Shown here piece by piece: positions 1-15,300 of a stretch of DNA of 64,000 bases. Numbering within the stretch: position 1 is the stretch's first letter; every line of letters starts with the position of its first letter. This DNA is from Atherix ibis. Its lineage: Eukaryota > Arthropoda > Insecta > Diptera > Athericidae. The notes under the pieces were generated by a model. The model did no database searches and had not been told where the DNA came from. It saw nothing but the letters and a program-made list of their open reading frames with translations. Both the position numbers and the translations under genes were made by a program. The stretch covers positions 81,826,806 to 81,890,805 of the forward strand of contig OY282608.1 of NCBI GenBank assembly GCA_958298945.1. Reading direction: 5' to 3'.

Positions 1-2010
1 AAACCAACAAACCAACAAACCAACAAATCAACAAATTAACAAACCAACAAACGAACTAACCAACAAATCAACAAAACAACAAACCAACAAACCAACAAAC
101 CAACAAACCAACAAACCAACAAGCCAACAAGCCAACAAACCAACAAGCCAACAAACCAACAAACGAACAAACCAACAAACCCACAAGCCAACAAAAGAAC
201 AAACCAACACACAAACAAACAAACAAACAAACAAACCAACAAACCAACAAACCAACAAGCCAACAAACCAACAAACTAACAAGCCAACAAACCACCAAGC
301 CAACAAACCAACAAACCAACAAGCCAACAAGCCAATAAACTAAAAAACCAACAAACCAACAAACCAACAAACCAACAAACCAACAAACCAATAAACCAAC
401 AAACCAAAAAACCAACAAACCAACAAGCCAACAAACCAACAAAGCAACAAACCAACAAGCCAACAAACGAACAAACCAACAAACCAACAAACCAACAAGC
501 CGACAAACCAACAAACCAACAAACCAACACAGCAACAAACCAACAAACCAACAAACCAACAAACGAACAAACCAACAAACCAACAAACCAACAAACCAAC
601 AAACCAACGAGCCAACAAACGAACAAACCAACAAACCAACAAAACAACAAACCAACAAGCGAACAAACCAACAAACCAACAAATTAACAAACCAACAACC
701 CAACAAACCAACAAGCCAACAAACCAACAAACCAACAAGCCAACAAATAAACAAACCAACAAACGAACAAACCAACAAACCAACAAACCAACAAGCCAAT
801 AAACCAACAAACAAACAAACGAACAAACGAAGAAACGAACAAACCAACAAACGAACAAACTAACAAACCAACAAACCAACAAACCAACAAGCCAACAAAC
901 CAACAAATCAACAAACCAACAAACCAAAAAAAGAACAAACCAACAAACCAACAACCCAACAAACCAACAAACCAATAAACCAACAAGCCAACAAACCAAC
1001 AAACCAACAAACCAAAAAACCAACAAACCAACAAACCAACAAGCCAACAAACCAACAAATCAACAAACCAACAAACCAACAAACCAACAAACCAACAAAC
1101 CAACAAACAAATAAACCAACAAACCAACAAACCAACAAACCAACAAGCCAACAAACCAACAAACCAACAAACGAACAAACCAAAAAACCAACAAACCAAC
1201 AAGCCAATAAACCAACAAACAAACCAACGAACAAACGAACAAACGAACAAACCAACAAACGAACAAACCAACAAACCAACAAACCAACAAACCAACAAGC
1301 CAACAAACCAACAAATCAAAAAACCAACAAACCAACAAACGAACAAACCAACAAACCAACAAACCAATAAATCAATAATCAACAAGCCAACAAATCAACA
1401 ATCCAAAAAACCAACAAACCAATAAACCAACAAGCCAACAAACCAAAAAACCAATAAACCAACATACCAACATACCAACAAACCAACAAACCAATAAACC
1501 AACAAGCCAACAAGCCAACAAGCCAACAAGAGAACAAACCAACAAGCCAACAAACAAACAAATCAACAAACCAACAAACCAACAAACCAACAAGCTAACA
1601 AACCAACAAGCCAACAAACCAACAAACCAACAAACCAACAAGCCAAAAAGCCAACAAACCAACAAACCAACAAACCAACAAACCAACAAACCAACAAACC
1701 AACAAACCAACAAACCAACAAACGAACAAACCAGCAAACGAACAAACCAACAAACCTACAAACCAAAAAGCCAACAAGCCAACAAACCAACAAACCAACA
1801 CACAAACAAACCAACAAACCAACAAACCAACGAACCAACAAATCAACAAACCAACATGCCAACAAACCAACTAACCAAAAAACCAACAAACTAACAAACC
1901 AACAAGCCAACAAACCAACAAACCAACAAGCCAACAAACCAACAAGTCGACAAACCAACAAACGAACAAACCAACAAACCAACAAGCCGACAAACCAACA
2001 AACCAAAAAA
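1..2010. repeat. Left-end block collinear with 54,313-56,360
   Basis: Rare words in this block occur in the same order near the right end. ACGAACTAAC at 51 matches ATGAACTAAC at 54,363. AAAAGAAC at 193 matches 54,505. CGAGCC at 608 matches 54,912. GAGAAC at 1,530 matches 55,931. CATGCC at 1,855 matches 56,192. AAGCCGA at 1,984 matches 56,329. The offset stays between about 54,304 and 54,401 bp, drifting as small insertions and deletions accumulate. The block therefore belongs to the same repeat subfamily as 54-56 kb, not to its immediate right neighbour. Confidence 0.85.
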
Positions 2011-5000
2011 CCAACACACCAACAAACCAACAAACCAACAAACCAACAAACCAACAAACCAACAAACCAACAAACCAACAAACCAACAAACAAACAAACC
2101 AACAAACCAACAAACCAACAAACCAACAACCCAACAAACCAACAAGCCAACAAACCAACAAACCAACAAACCAACAAACAAACAAACCAACAAACGAACA
2201 AACGAACAAACCAACAAACCAACAAACCAACAAGCCAATAAACCAACAAACAAACAAACGAACAAACAAACGAACAAACCTACAAACGAATAAACCAACA
2301 AACCAACAAACCAACAAACCAACAAACCAACAAGCCAACAAAAAAACAAATCAACAAACCAACAAACCAAAAAACGAACAAACCAACAAACCAACAAACC
2401 AACAAACCAACAAACTAATAAACCAACAAGCCAACAAACCAACAAACCAACAAACCAAAAAACCAACAAACCAACAAACCAACAAGCCAACAAATCAAAA
2501 AACCAATAAACCAACAAACCAACATACCAACAAACCAACAAACCAACAAACCAACAAGCCAACAAGCCAACAAGCCAACAAGCCAACAAACCAACAAATC
2601 AACAAACCAACAAACCAACAAACCAACAAACCAACAAACCAACAAACAAATAAACCAACAAACCAACAAACCAGCAAACCAACAAGCCAACAAACCATTA
2701 AACCAACAAACGAACAAACCAAAAAACCAACAAACCAACAAGCCAATAAACCAACAAACAAACAAACGAACAAACGAACAAACGAACAAACGAACAAACC
2801 ACCAAACGAACAAACCAACAAACCAACAAACCAAAAAATCAACAAACCAACAAACCAACAAACCAACAAACCAACAAACCTACAAACAAACAAACCAACA
2901 AACCTACAAACAAACAAACCAACAAGCCAACAGACCAACAAACCAACAAACCAACAAACCAACAAACCTACAAGCAAACAAACCAACACCCCAACAAACC
3001 AACAAACCAACAAACCAACAAACCAACAAACCAACAAGCAACAAACCAACAAACCAACAAACCAACAAACGAATAAACGAATAAACCAACAAACAAATAA
3101 ACCAACAAACCAACAAACCAACAAACCAACATGCCAACAAACCAACTAACCAAAAAACCAACAAACCAACAAACCAACAAGCCAACAAACCAAAAAACCA
3201 ATAAACCAACAAACCAACAAACCAACAAACCAACAAACCAACAAACCAACAAACCAACAAACCAACAAACCAACAAACCAACAAGCCAACAAGCCAACAA
3301 ACCAACAAGCCAACAAACCACCAAGCCAACAACCCAACAAACCAACAAACCAACAAGCCAACAAGCCAACAAACCAACAAACCAACAAGCCAACAAACGA
3401 ACAAACCAACAAACCAACAAAACAACAAACCAACAAACCAACAAACCAACAAACCAACAAACCAACAAACCAACAAACCAACAAACCTACAAACAAACAA
3501 ACCAACAAGCCAACAAACCAACAAACCAACAAACCAACAAACCAACAAACCTACAAACAAACAAACCAACAACCCAACAAACCAACAAACCAACAAACCA
3601 ACAAACCAACAAACCAACAAGCAACAAACCAACAAACCAACAAACGAATAAACAAACAAACCAACAAACAAATAAACAAACAAACCAACAAACCAACAAA
3701 CCAACAATTCAACAAACCAACAAACCAACAAACGAAAAAACCAATAAACCAACAAACCAACAAACCAACAAACCAACAAACCAACAAGCCAACAAACCAA
3801 CAAATCAACCAACCAACAAGCCAACAAACCAAAAAACCAATAAACCAACAAACCAACATACCAACATACCAACAACGAACAAACCAACAAACCAACAAGC
3901 CAACAAGCCAACAAGCCAACAAGCCAACCAGCCAACAAGTCAACAAACCAACAAGCCAACAAACCAACAAACGAACAAACCAACAAGCCAACAAACCAGC
4001 AAGCCAACAAACCAACAAACCAACAAACGAACAAACCAACAAACCAATAAACCAACAAACCAATAAACCGGCAAGCCAACAAACCAACAAACCAACAAAC
4101 CAACAAGCCAACAAGCCAACAAACCAACAAGCCAACAAGCCAACAAGCCAACAAGCCAACAAACCAACAAACCAACAAACCAACAAACCAACAAACGAAC
4201 AAACGAACAAACGAACAAACCAACGAACCAACAAACCAACAAACCAACAAACCAACAAGCCAACAAACCAACAAACCAACAAACGAACAAACCAACAAAT
4301 CAATAAACCAACAAACCAATAAACCGACAAGCCAACAAACCAACAAACCAACAAACCGACAAGTCAACTAGCCACCAAACCAACAAATCAAAAAACCAAC
4401 AAACCAACAAGCCAACAAACCAACTAGCCAACAAACCAACAAACAAACAAACCAACAAACCAGCATGCCAAAAAGCCAACAAACCAACAAACCAACAAAA
4501 CAACAAACCAACAAACCAACAAACCAACAAACGAACAAGCCAACAAACGAACAAACCAACAAACAAACAAAACAACAAACCAATAAACCAACAAACCAAT
4601 AAACCAAAAAACCAACAAACCAACAAACCAACAAACCAACAAACCAACAAACCTACAAACAAACAAACCAACAAGCCAACAAACCAACAAGCCAATAAAC
4701 CAACAACCCAACAAACGAACAAACCAACAAACCAACAAACCAACAAACCAACAAACCAACAAACCAACAAACCAACAAGCCAACAAACCAACAAACCAAT
4801 AAGCCAACAAACCAACAAACCAACAAACGAACAAACCAACAAATCAATAAACCAACAAACCAATAAACCGACAAGCCAACAAACCAACAAACCAACAAAC
4901 GAACAAACCAACAAACCAATAAACCAACAAACCAATAAACCGGCAAGCCAACAAACCAACAAACCAACAAACCAACAAGCCAACAAGCCAACTAGCCAAC

Positions 5001-5700
5001 AAACCAACAAACCAACAAACCAACAAACCAACAAACCAACAAGCCAACAAGCCAACAAACCAACAAACCAACAAACCAACAAACCAACAAACCAACAAAC
5101 GAACAAACCAACAAACCAACAAACCAACAAACCAACAAACCAACAAACCAACAAACCAACAAGCCAACAAGCCAACAAACCAACAAACCAACAAACCAAC
5201 AAACCAACAAACGAACAAACCAACAAACCAACAAACCAACAAGCCAGCAAGCCAACAAACCAACAAACCAACAAACCAACAACCCAACAAACGAACAAAC
5301 CAACAAACCAACAAACCAACAAACCAACAAACCAATAAGCCAACAAACCAACAAACCAACAAACGAACAAACCAACAAATCAATAAACCAACAAACCAAT
5401 AAACCGACAAGCCAACAAACCAACAAACCAACAAACGAACAAACCAACAAACCAATAAACCAACAAACCAATAAACCGGCAAGCCAACAAACCACCAAAC
5501 CAACAAACCAACAAGCCAACAAGCCAACAAGCCAACAAACCAACAAACCAACAAACCAACAAACCAACAAACCAACAAGCCAACAAGCCAACAAACCAAC
5601 AAACCAACAAACCAACAAACCAACAAACGAACAAACCAACAAACCAACAAACCAACAAACCGACAAACCAACAAACGAACAAACCAACAAACCAACAAAG
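2011..5700. repeat. Diverged octamer stretch without a clear higher-order unit
   Basis: This stretch consists only of octamer variants. It shares words with the rest of the array: CATGCC followed by CTAACC at 3,130, CATGCCAAAAAG at 4,464, and an AACACCCC word near 2,985. I could not define a clean tandem unit here by eye, so it may be an older or recombined part of the array. No gene-like sequence is present. Confidence 0.7.
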
Positions 5701-8700
5701 CAACAAGCCAACAAACCAACAAACCAACATACCAATAAACCAACAAACGAACTAACCAACAAACCAACAAACCAACAAACCAACGAACCAACAAACCAAC
5801 AAACCAACATGCCAACAAACCAACTAACCAAAAAACCAACAAACCAACAAACCAACAAGCCAACAAACCAAAAACCAATAAACCAACAAACCAACAAACC
5901 AACAAACCAACAAACCAACAAACCAACAAGCCAACAAGCCAACAAACCAACAAGCCAACAAACCAACAAACGAACAAACCAACAAACCCACAAGCCAACA
6001 AAAGAACAAACCAACACACAAACAAACCAACAAACGAACAAACCAACAAAGCAACAAACCAACAAGCCAACAAACCAACAAACTAACAAGCCAACAAACC
6101 ACCAAGCCAACAAACCAACAAACCAACAAGCCAACAAGCCAACAAACCAACAAACCAACAAGCCAACAAACGAACCAATCAACAAACCAACAAAACAACA
6201 AACCAACAAACCAACAAACCTACAAACAAACAAACCAACACCCCAACAAACCAACAAACCAACAAACCAACAAACCAACAAACCAACAAGCAACAAACCA
6301 ACAAACCAACAAACGAATAAACGAACAAACCAACAAACAAATAAACAAACAAACCAACAAACCAACAAACCAACAAATCAACAAATCAACAAACCAACAA
6401 ACCAACAAACGAACAAACCAACAAACCAACAAACCAACAAACCAACAAACCAACAAACCAACCAACCAACAAACAAACAAACGAACAAACGTACAAACCA
6501 ACAAACGAACAAACCAACAAACCAACAAACCAACAAACCAACAAGCCAACAAACCAACAAATCAACCAACCAACAAGCCAACAAACCAAAAACCAAAAAA
6601 CCAACAAACCAACAAACCAACAAGCCAACAAGCCAACAAGCCAACAAGCCAACCAGCCAACAAGTCAACAAACCAACAAGCCAACAAACCAACAAACCAA
6701 CAAACCAACAAGCCAACAAACCAGCAAGCCAACAAACCAACAAACCAACAAACGAACAAACCAACAAACCAATAAACCAACAAACCAATAAACCGGCAAG
6801 CCAACAAACCAACAAACCAACAAACCAACAAGCCAACAAGCCAACAAACCAACAAGCCAACAAGCCAACAAGCGAACAAGCCAACAAGCCAACAAACCAA
6901 CAAACCAACAAACCAACAAACCAACAAACGAACAAAGCAACAAACCAACAAACCAACAAACCAACAAACCAACAAGCCAACAAACCAACAAATCAACAAA
7001 CGAACAAACCAACAAATCAATAAACCAACAAACCAATAAACCGACAAGCCAACAAACCAATAAACCAACAAACCGACAAGTCAACTAGCCAACAAACCAA
7101 CAAACCAAAAAACCAACAAACCAACAAGCCAACAAACCTACAAGCCAACAAACCGACAAACAAACAAACCAACAAACCAACATGCCAAAAAGCCAACAAA
7201 CCAACGAACCAACAAAACAACAAACCAACAAACCAACAAACCAACAAACCAACAAGCCAACAAACGAACAAACCAACAAACAAACAAAACAACAAACCAA
7301 CAAACCAACAAACCAATAAACCAACAAACCAACAAACCAACAAACCAACAAACCAACAAACCAACAAACCTACAAACAAACAAACCAACAAGCCAACAAA
7401 CCAACAAGCCAACAAACCAACAACCCAACAAACGAACAAATCAACAAACCAACAAACCAACAAACCAACAAACCAACAAGCAACAAACCAACAAACCAAC
7501 AAACGAATAACCAAACAAATCAACAAACAAATAAACCAGCAAACCAACAAACCAACAAACCAACATGCCAACAAACCAACAAACCAACAAACCAACAAAC
7601 CAACAAACCAACAAGCCAACAAGCCAACAAACCAACAAACCAACAAACCAACAACCCAACAAACGACAAACCAACAAACCAACAAACCAACAAACCAATA
7701 AGCTAACAAACCAACAAACCAACAAACCAAAAAACCAATAAACCAACAAACCAACAAACCAACAAACCAACAAACCAACAAACCAATAAACCAACAAACC
7801 AACAAACCAACAAACCAACAAACCAACAAGCCAACAAGCCAACAAACCAACAAACCAACAAACCAACAACCCAACAAACGAACAAACCAACAAACCAACA
7901 AACCAACAAACTAATAAGCCAACAAACCAACAAACCAACAAACAAACAAACCAACAAATCAATAAACCAACAGACTAATTAACCGACAAGCCAACAAACC
8001 AACAAACCAACAAACCAACACACAAACAAACCAACAAACGAACAAACCAACAAAGCAACAAACCAACAAGCCAACAAACCAACAAACTAAGAAGCCAACA
8101 AACCACCAAGCCAACAAACCAACAAACCAACAAGCCAACAAGCCAACAAACCAACAAACCAACAAGCCAACAAACGAACAAATCAACAAACCAACAAAAC
8201 AACAAACCAACAAACCAACAAACCAACAAACGAACAAACCAACAAACCAACAAAGCAACAAGCCAACAAACCAACAAACCAACATACCAACAAACCAACA
8301 AACGAACTAACCAACAAACCAACAAACCAACAAACCAACGAACCAACAAACCAACAAACCAACATGCCAACAAACCAACTAACCAAAAAACCAACAACCC
8401 AACAAACCAACAAGCCAACAAACCAAAAACCAATAAACCAACAAACCAACAAACCAACAAACCAACAAACCAACAAACCAACAAACCAACAAGCCAACAA
8501 GCCAACAAACCAACAAGCCAACAAACCAACAAACGAACAAACCAACAAACCCACAAGCCAACAAAAGAACAAACCAACACACAAACAAACCAACAAACGA
8601 ACAAACCAACAAACCAACAAGCCAACAAGCCAACAAACCAACAAACCAACAAACCAACAAACGAACAAATCAACAAGCCAAGAAACCACCAAGCCAACAA

Positions 8701-11700
8701 ACCAACAAACCAACAAGCCAACAAGCCAACAAACCAACAAACCAACAAGCCAACAAACGAACAAATCAACAAACCAACAAAACAACAAACCAACAAACCA
8801 ACAAACCTACAAACAAACAAACCAACACCCCAACAAACCAACAAACCAACAAACCAACAAACCAACAAACCAACAAGCAACAAACCAACAAACCAACAAA
8901 CGAATAAACGAACAAACCAACAAACAAATAAACAAACAAACCAACAAACCAACAAACCAACAAATCAACAAATCAACAAACCAACAAACCAACAAACGAA
9001 CAAACCAACAAACCAACAAACCAACAAACCAACAAACCAACCAACCAACAAACAAACAAACGAACAAACGTACAAACCAACAAACGAACAAACCAACAAA
9101 CCAACAAACCAACAAACCAACAAGCCAACAAACCAACAAACCAACATGCCAACAAACCAACAAACCAACAAACCAACAAACCAACAAACCAACAAGCCAA
9201 CAAGCCAACAAACCAACAAACCAACAAACCAACAACCTAACAAACGACAAACCAACAAACCAACAAACCAACAAACCAATAAGCTAACAAACCAACAAAC
9301 CAACAAACCAAAAAACCAATAAACCAACAAACCAACAAACCAACAAACCAACAAACCAACAAACCAATAAACCAACAAACCAACAAACCAACAAACCAAC
9401 AAACCAACAAGCCAACAAGCCAACAAACCAACAAACCAACAAACCAACAACCCAACAAACGAACAAACCAACAAACCAACAAACCAACAAACCAACAAAC
9501 CAATAAGCCAACAAACCAACAAACCAACAAACAAACAAACCAACAAATCAATAAACCAACAAACCAATAAACCGACAAGCCAACAAACCAACAAACCAAC
9601 AAACCAACACACAAACAAACCAACAAACGAACAAACCAACAAAGCAACAAACCAACAAGCCAACAAACCAACAAACTAACAAGCCAACAAACCACCAAGC
9701 CAACAAACCAACAAACCAACAAGCCAACAAGCCAACAAACCAACAAACCAACAAGCCAACAAACGAACAAATCAACAAACCAACAAAACAACAAACCAAC
9801 AAACCAACAAACCTACAAACAAACAAACCAACACCCCAACAAACCAACAAACCAACAAACCAACAAACCAACAAACCAACAAACGAACAAACCAACAAAC
9901 CAACAAAGCAACAAGCCAACAAACCAACAAACCAACATACCAACAAACCAACAAACGAACTAACCAACAAACCAACAAACCAACAAACCAACAAACCAAC
10001 GAACTAACAAACCAACAAACCAACATGCCAACAAACCAACTAACCAAAAAACCAACAAACCAACAAACCAACAAGCCAACAAACCAAAAACCAATAAACC
10101 AACAAACCAACAAACCAACAAACCAACAAACCAACAAACCAACAAACCAACAAGCCAACAAGCCAACAAACCAACAAGCCAACAAACCAACAAACGAACA
10201 AACCAACAAACCCACAAGCCAACAAAAGAACAAACCAACACACAAACAAACCAACAAACGAACAAACCAACAAAGCAACAAACCAACAAGCCAACAAACC
10301 AACAAACTAACAAGCCAACAAACCACCAAGCCAACAAACCAACAAACCAACAAGCCAACAAGCCAACAAACCAACAAACCAACAAGCCAACAAACGAACA
10401 AATCAACAAACCAACAAAACAACAAACCAACAAACCAACAAACCTACAAACAAACAAACCAACACCCCAACAAACCAACAAATCAACAAACCAACAAACC
10501 AACAAACCAACAAGCAACAAACCAACAAACCAACAAACGAATAAACGAACAAACCAACAAACAAATAAACAAACAAACCAACAAACCAACAAACCAACAA
10601 ATCAACAAATCAACAAACCAACAAACCAACAAACGAACAAACCAACAAACCAACAAACCAACAAACCAACAAACCAACAAACCAACCAACCAACAAACAA
10701 ACAAACGAACAAACGTACAAACCAACAAACGAACAAACCAACAAACCAACAAACCAACAAACCAACAAGTCAACAAACCAACAAATCAACCAACCAACAA
10801 GCCAACAAACCAAAAACCAAAAAACCAACAAACCAACAAACCAACAAGCCAACAAGCCAACAAGCCAACAAGCCAACCAGCCAACAAGTCAACAAACCAA
10901 CAAGCCAACAAACCAACAAACCAACAAACCAACAACCCAACAAACCAGCAAGCCAACAAACCAACAAACCAACAAACGAACAAACCAACAAACCAATAAA
11001 CCAACAAACCAATAAACCGGCAAGCCAACAAACCAACAAACCAACAAACCAACAAGCCAACAAGCCAACAAACCAACAAGCCAACAAGCCAACAAGCGAA
11101 CAAGCCAACAAGCCAACAAACCAACAAACCAACAAACCAACAAACCAACAAACGAACAAACCAACAAACCAACAAACCAACAAACCAACAAACCAACAAG
11201 CCAACAAACCAACAAATCAACAAACGAACAAACCAACAAATCAATAAACCAACAAACCAATAAACCGACAAGCCAACAAACCAATAAACCAACAAACCGA
11301 CAAGTCAACTAGCCAACAAACCAACAAACCAAAAAACCAACAAACCAACAAGCCAACAAACCTACAAGCCAACAAACCGACAAACCAACAAACCAACGAA
11401 CCAACAAAACAACAAACCAACAAACCAACAAACCAACAAACCAACAAACCAACAAGCCAACAAACGAACAAACCAACAAACAAACAAAACAACAAACCAA
11501 CAAACCAACAAACCAATAAACCAACAAACCAACAAACCAACAAACCAACAAACCAACAAACCAACAAACCTACAAACAAACAAACCAACAAGCCAACAAA
11601 CCAACAAGCCAACAAACCAACAACCCAACAAACGAACAAATCAACAAACCAACAAACCAACAAACCAACAAACCAACAAACCAACAAACCAACAAGCAAC

Positions 11701-12086
11701 AAACCAACAAACCAACAAACGAATAACCAAACAAATCAACAAACAAATAAACCAGCAAACCAACAAACCAACAAACCAACATGCCAACAAACCAACAAAC
11801 CAACAAACCAACAAACCAACAAACCAACAAGCCAACAAGCCAACAAACCAACAAACCAACAAACCAACAACCCAACAAACGACAAACCAACAAACCAACA
11901 AACCAACAAACCAATAAGCTAACAAACCAACAAACCAACAAACCAAAAAACCAATAAACCAACAAACCAACAAACCAACAAACCAACAAACCAACAAACC
12001 AATAAACCAACAAACCAACAAACCAACAAACCAACAAACCAACAAGCCAACAAGCCAACAAACCAACAAACCAACTAACCAACAAC
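5701..12086. repeat. Sub-array with 1.6-2.6 kb spaced units
   Basis: A composite landmark (CATGCC followed within about 15 bp by CTAACC) occurs at 5,808, 8,363 and 10,024, giving spacings of 2,555 and 1,661 bp. A second relation links about 6,300-7,570 to 10,600-11,780. Its offset is 4,224 bp, then 4,200 after a 32 bp loss and an 8 bp gain that removed one CATGCC landmark (present at 7,181), then 4,216 after a 16 bp gain. Apart from short differences, the copies carry the same order of variant octamers. This pattern suggests repeated duplication of overlapping segments rather than one clean period. Confidence 0.75.
7564..10720. repeat. Tandem pair, about 1.6 kb
   Basis: Landmark CATGCC at 7,564 recurs at 9,145 (offset 1,581). 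The offset becomes 1,589 by 7,959/9,548, a change of exactly one octamer, and 1,661 by 8,363/10,024. The second copy fades near 10,720, where the sequence switches to resembling 6.5-7.5 kb. The order of rare variants (CCACC, AAAGCAAC, ACACACAAAC) is kept between the copies. Confidence 0.75.
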
Positions 12087-13684
12087 CCAACAAACCAACA
12101 AACCAATAAGCCAACAAACCAACAAACCAACAAACAAACAAACCAACAAATCGATAAACCAACAAACCAATAAACCGACAAGCAAACAAACCAACAAACC
12201 AACAAACGAACAAACCAACAAACCAATAAACCAACAAACCAACAAACGAACAAACCAACAAACCAACAAACCAACAAACCAAAAACCAACAAGCCAACAA
12301 ACCAACAAATCAACAAACGAACAAACCAACAAATCAACCAACCAACAAGCCAACAAACCGAAAAACCAAAAAACCAACAAACCAACAAACCAACAAGCCA
12401 ACAAGCCAACAAGCCAACAAGCCAACCAGCCAACAAGTCAACAAACCAACAAGCCAACAAACCAACAAACCAACAAACCAACAAGCCAACAAACCAGCAA
12501 GCCAACAAACCAACAAACCAACAAACGAACAAACCAACAAACCAATAAACCAACAAACCAATAAACTGGCAAGCCAACAAACCAATAAACCACCAAACCA
12601 ACAAGCCAACAAGCCAACAAACCAATAAACCGACAAGCCAACAAACCAACAAACCAACAAACCGACAAGCCAACTAGCCAACAAACCAACAAACCAAAAA
12701 ACCAACAAACCAACAAGCCAACAAACCAACAAGCCAACAAACCAACAAACAAACAAACCAACAAACCAACATGCCAAAAAGCCAACAAATCAACAAACCA
12801 ACAAAACAACAAACCAACAAACCAACAAACCAACAAACCAACAAGCCAACAAACGAACAAACCATTAAACAAACAAAACAACAAACCAACAAACCAACAA
12901 ACCAATAAACCAACAAACCAACAAACCAACAAACCAACAAACCAACAAACTAACGAACCTACAAACAAACAAACCAACTAGCCAACAAACCAACAAATCA
13001 ACAAACGAACAAACCAACAAATCAATAAACCAACAAACCAATAAACCGACAAGCCAACAAACCAACAAACCAACAAACCGACAAGCCAACTAGTTAACAA
13101 ACCAACAAACCAAAAAACCAACAAACCAACAAGCCAACAAACCAACAAGCCAACAAACCAACAAACAAACAAACCAACAAACCAACATGCCAAAAAGCCA
13201 ACAAACCAATAAACCAACAAAACAACAAACCAACAAACCAACAAACCAACAAACCAACAAGCCAACAAACCAACAAACCAACAAACAAACAAAACAACAA
13301 ACCAACAAACCAACAAACCAATAAACCAACAAACCAACAAACCAACAAACCAACAAACCAACAAACCAACAAACCTACAAACAAACAAACCAACACCCCA
13401 ACAAACCAACAAACCAACAAACCAACAAACCAACAAACCAACAAGCAACAAACCAACAAACGAATAAACGAATAAACCAACAAACAAATAAACCAACAAA
13501 CCAACAAACCAACAAACCAACATGCAAACAAACCAACTAACCAAAAAACCAACAAACCAACAAACCAACAAGCCAACAAACCAAAAAACCAATAACCCAA
13601 CAAACCAACAAACCAACAAACCAACAAACCAACAAACCAACAAACCAACAAACCAACAAACCAACAAATCAACAAACCAACAAG
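12087..13684. repeat. 1,598-bp tandem duplication, copy 1
   Basis: The rare word TCGATAAACC at 12,151 recurs at 13,749, and CATGCC words at 12,770 and 13,186 recur at 14,368 and 14,784, all exactly 1,598 bp later. I saw no mismatch between the copies in the parts I compared. The length is not a multiple of 8, so the match is not a trivial consequence of the octamer period. Boundaries are uncertain by about 20 bp because the junction lies in consensus octamers. Confidence 0.9.
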
Positions 13685-15300
13685 CCAACAAGCCAACAAA
13701 CCAACAAACCAATAAGCCAACAAACCAACAAACAAACAAACCAACAAATCGATAAACCAACAAACCAATAAACCGACAAGCAAACAAACCAACAAACCAA
13801 CAAACGAACAAACCAACAAACCAATAAACCAACAAACCAACAAACGAACAAACCAACAAACCAACAAACCAACAAACCAAAAACCAACAAGCCAACAAAC
13901 CAACAAATCAACAAACGAACAAACCAACAAATCAACCAACCAACAAGCCAACAAACCGAAAAACCAAAAAACCAACAAACCAACAAACCAACAAGCCAAC
14001 AAGCCAACAAGCCAACAAGCCAACCAGCCAACAAGTCAACAAACCAACAAGCCAACAAACCAACAAACCAACAAACCAACAAGCCAACAAACCAGCAAGC
14101 CAACAAACCAACAAACCAACAAACGAACAAACCAACAAACCAATAAACCAACAAACCAATAAACTGGCAAGCCAACAAACCAATAAACCACCAAACCAAC
14201 AAGCCAACAAGCCAACAAACCAATAAACCGACAAGCCAACAAACCAACAAACCAACAAACCGACAAGCCAACTAGCCAACAAACCAACAAACCAAAAAAC
14301 CAACAAACCAACAAGCCAACAAACCAACAAGCCAACAAACCAACAAACAAACAAACCAACAAACCAACATGCCAAAAAGCCAACAAATCAACAAACCAAC
14401 AAAACAACAAACCAACAAACCAACAAACCAACAAACCAACAAGCCAACAAACGAACAAACCATTAAACAAACAAAACAACAAACCAACAAACCAACAAAC
14501 CAATAAACCAACAAACCAACAAACCAACAAACCAACAAACCAACAAACTAACGAACCTACAAACAAACAAACCAACTAGCCAACAAACCAACAAATCAAC
14601 AAACGAACAAACCAACAAATCAATAAACCAACAAACCAATAAACCGACAAGCCAACAAACCAACAAACCAACAAACCGACAAGCCAACTAGTTAACAAAC
14701 CAACAAACCAAAAAACCAACAAACCAACAAGCCAACAAACCAACAAGCCAACAAACCAACAAACAAACAAACCAACAAACCAACATGCCAAAAAGCCAAC
14801 AAACCAATAAACCAACAAAACAACAAACCAACAAACCAACAAACCAACAAACCAACAAGCCAACAAACCAACAAACCAACAAACAAACAAAACAACAAAC
14901 CAACAAACCAACAAACCAATAAACCAACAAACCAACAAACCAACAAACCAACAAACCAACAAACCAACAAACCTACAAACAAACAAACCAACACCCCAAC
15001 AAACCAACAAACCAACAAACCAACAAACCAACAAACCAACAAGCAACAAACCAACAAACGAATAAACGAATAAACCAACAAACAAATAAACCAACAAACC
15101 AACAAACCAACAAACCAACATGCAAACAAACCAACTAACCAAAAAACCAACAAACCAACAAACCAACAAGCCAACAAACCAAAAAACCAATAACCCAACA
15201 AACCAACAAACCAACAAACCAACAAACCAACAAACCAACAAACCAACAAACCAACAAACCAACAAATCAACAAACCAACAAGCCAACAAGCCAACAAACC
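13685..15300. repeat. 1,598-bp tandem duplication, copy 2
   Basis: This is the second copy, following copy 1 directly. Identity with copy 1 ends near 15,303, where an AAGCC monomer replaces AATAAGCC. Its last 400 bp are also the start of the 5.16 kb duplicated segment beginning near 14,889, so the two duplications are nested. The variant CATGCAAAC at 13,521 and 15,119 marks both copies. Confidence 0.9.

Noticed and set aside
3131..4066. ATG-initiated + strand frames (also at 5,809, 8,364, 10,025, 15,120, 18,790 and others) that could be taken as a PTNQQTNK repeat-protein family
   Set aside because: The ATG belongs to the recurrent CATGCC variant octamer, so these frames recur because the HOR recurs. 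There is no non-repeat N- or C-terminal region, no splice or promoter context and no sign of codon constraint.
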